From Candidatus Rokuibacteriota bacterium (GTDB lineage Bacteria > JAUVQV01), in assembly GCA_030609125.1 (NCBI GenBank), contig JAUWCW010000145.1:1-5732 (forward strand): 5,732 bases of DNA, in the 5' to 3' direction. Of this stretch, positions 5,723 to 5,732 are shown in pieces; positions within the stretch are counted from its first letter, which is position 1, and each line of letters starts with the position of its first letter. Below the pieces are notes generated by a model. That model had not been told where the DNA came from, ran no database searches, and saw only the letters and a program-made list of their open reading frames with translations. The position numbers were made by a program, and so were the translations under genes.

Positions 5723-5732
5723 CGCCCTCCCC

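Overview
This is a GC-rich bacterial chromosomal window. The GC-rich third codon positions produce long antisense shadow frames. It suggests a diderm anaerobe: there is a family 9 (heptosyltransferase-type) glycosyltransferase, a selenocysteine tRNA, a DUF3343 putative Se/S carrier and a hemerythrin-like protein. Synergistota or Desulfobacterota-type bacteria would fit, but no marker here fixes the phylum and I treat that as a guess.

Left part (1-2060): a PLP-dependent DegT/DnrJ/EryC1/StrS sugar aminotransferase, cut at its 5' end by the window edge, runs rightward. It converges on, and overlaps by 11 bp, a leftward GT9 glycosyltransferase. Both fit surface polysaccharide or lipopolysaccharide assembly, but they lie on opposite strands and do not form an operon.

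Middle (2061-3405): a 265-bp divergent intergenic region holds a sigma70-like promoter followed at once by a well-formed TPP (THI-box) riboswitch aptamer. The leader then carries a plausible Shine-Dalgarno-sequestering element and a strong Shine-Dalgarno. The only gene directly behind it encodes an AIR synthase/HypE-superfamily protein that is not a canonical HypE, SelD, PurM or ThiL. A thiamine-sensing leader in front of this uncharacterised protein is the most interesting item: it points to a role in thiamine metabolism, in the superfamily that already contains ThiL (TMP kinase) and PurM (makes AIR, the precursor of the thiamine pyrimidine).

Right part (3410-5732): everything is on the minus strand. 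In transcription order it holds a DUF3343 putative Se/S carrier, a promoter with a perfect TATAAT box, the selC tRNA-Sec with encoded CCA, a three-helix small membrane protein, a hemerythrin-like four-helix protein, a two-helix membrane protein and a PaaI-like hotdog thioesterase. The last three genes are tightly packed (2-3 bp gaps). DUF3343 and selC form a small selenium-related neighbourhood; the functions of the downstream membrane proteins are unknown.
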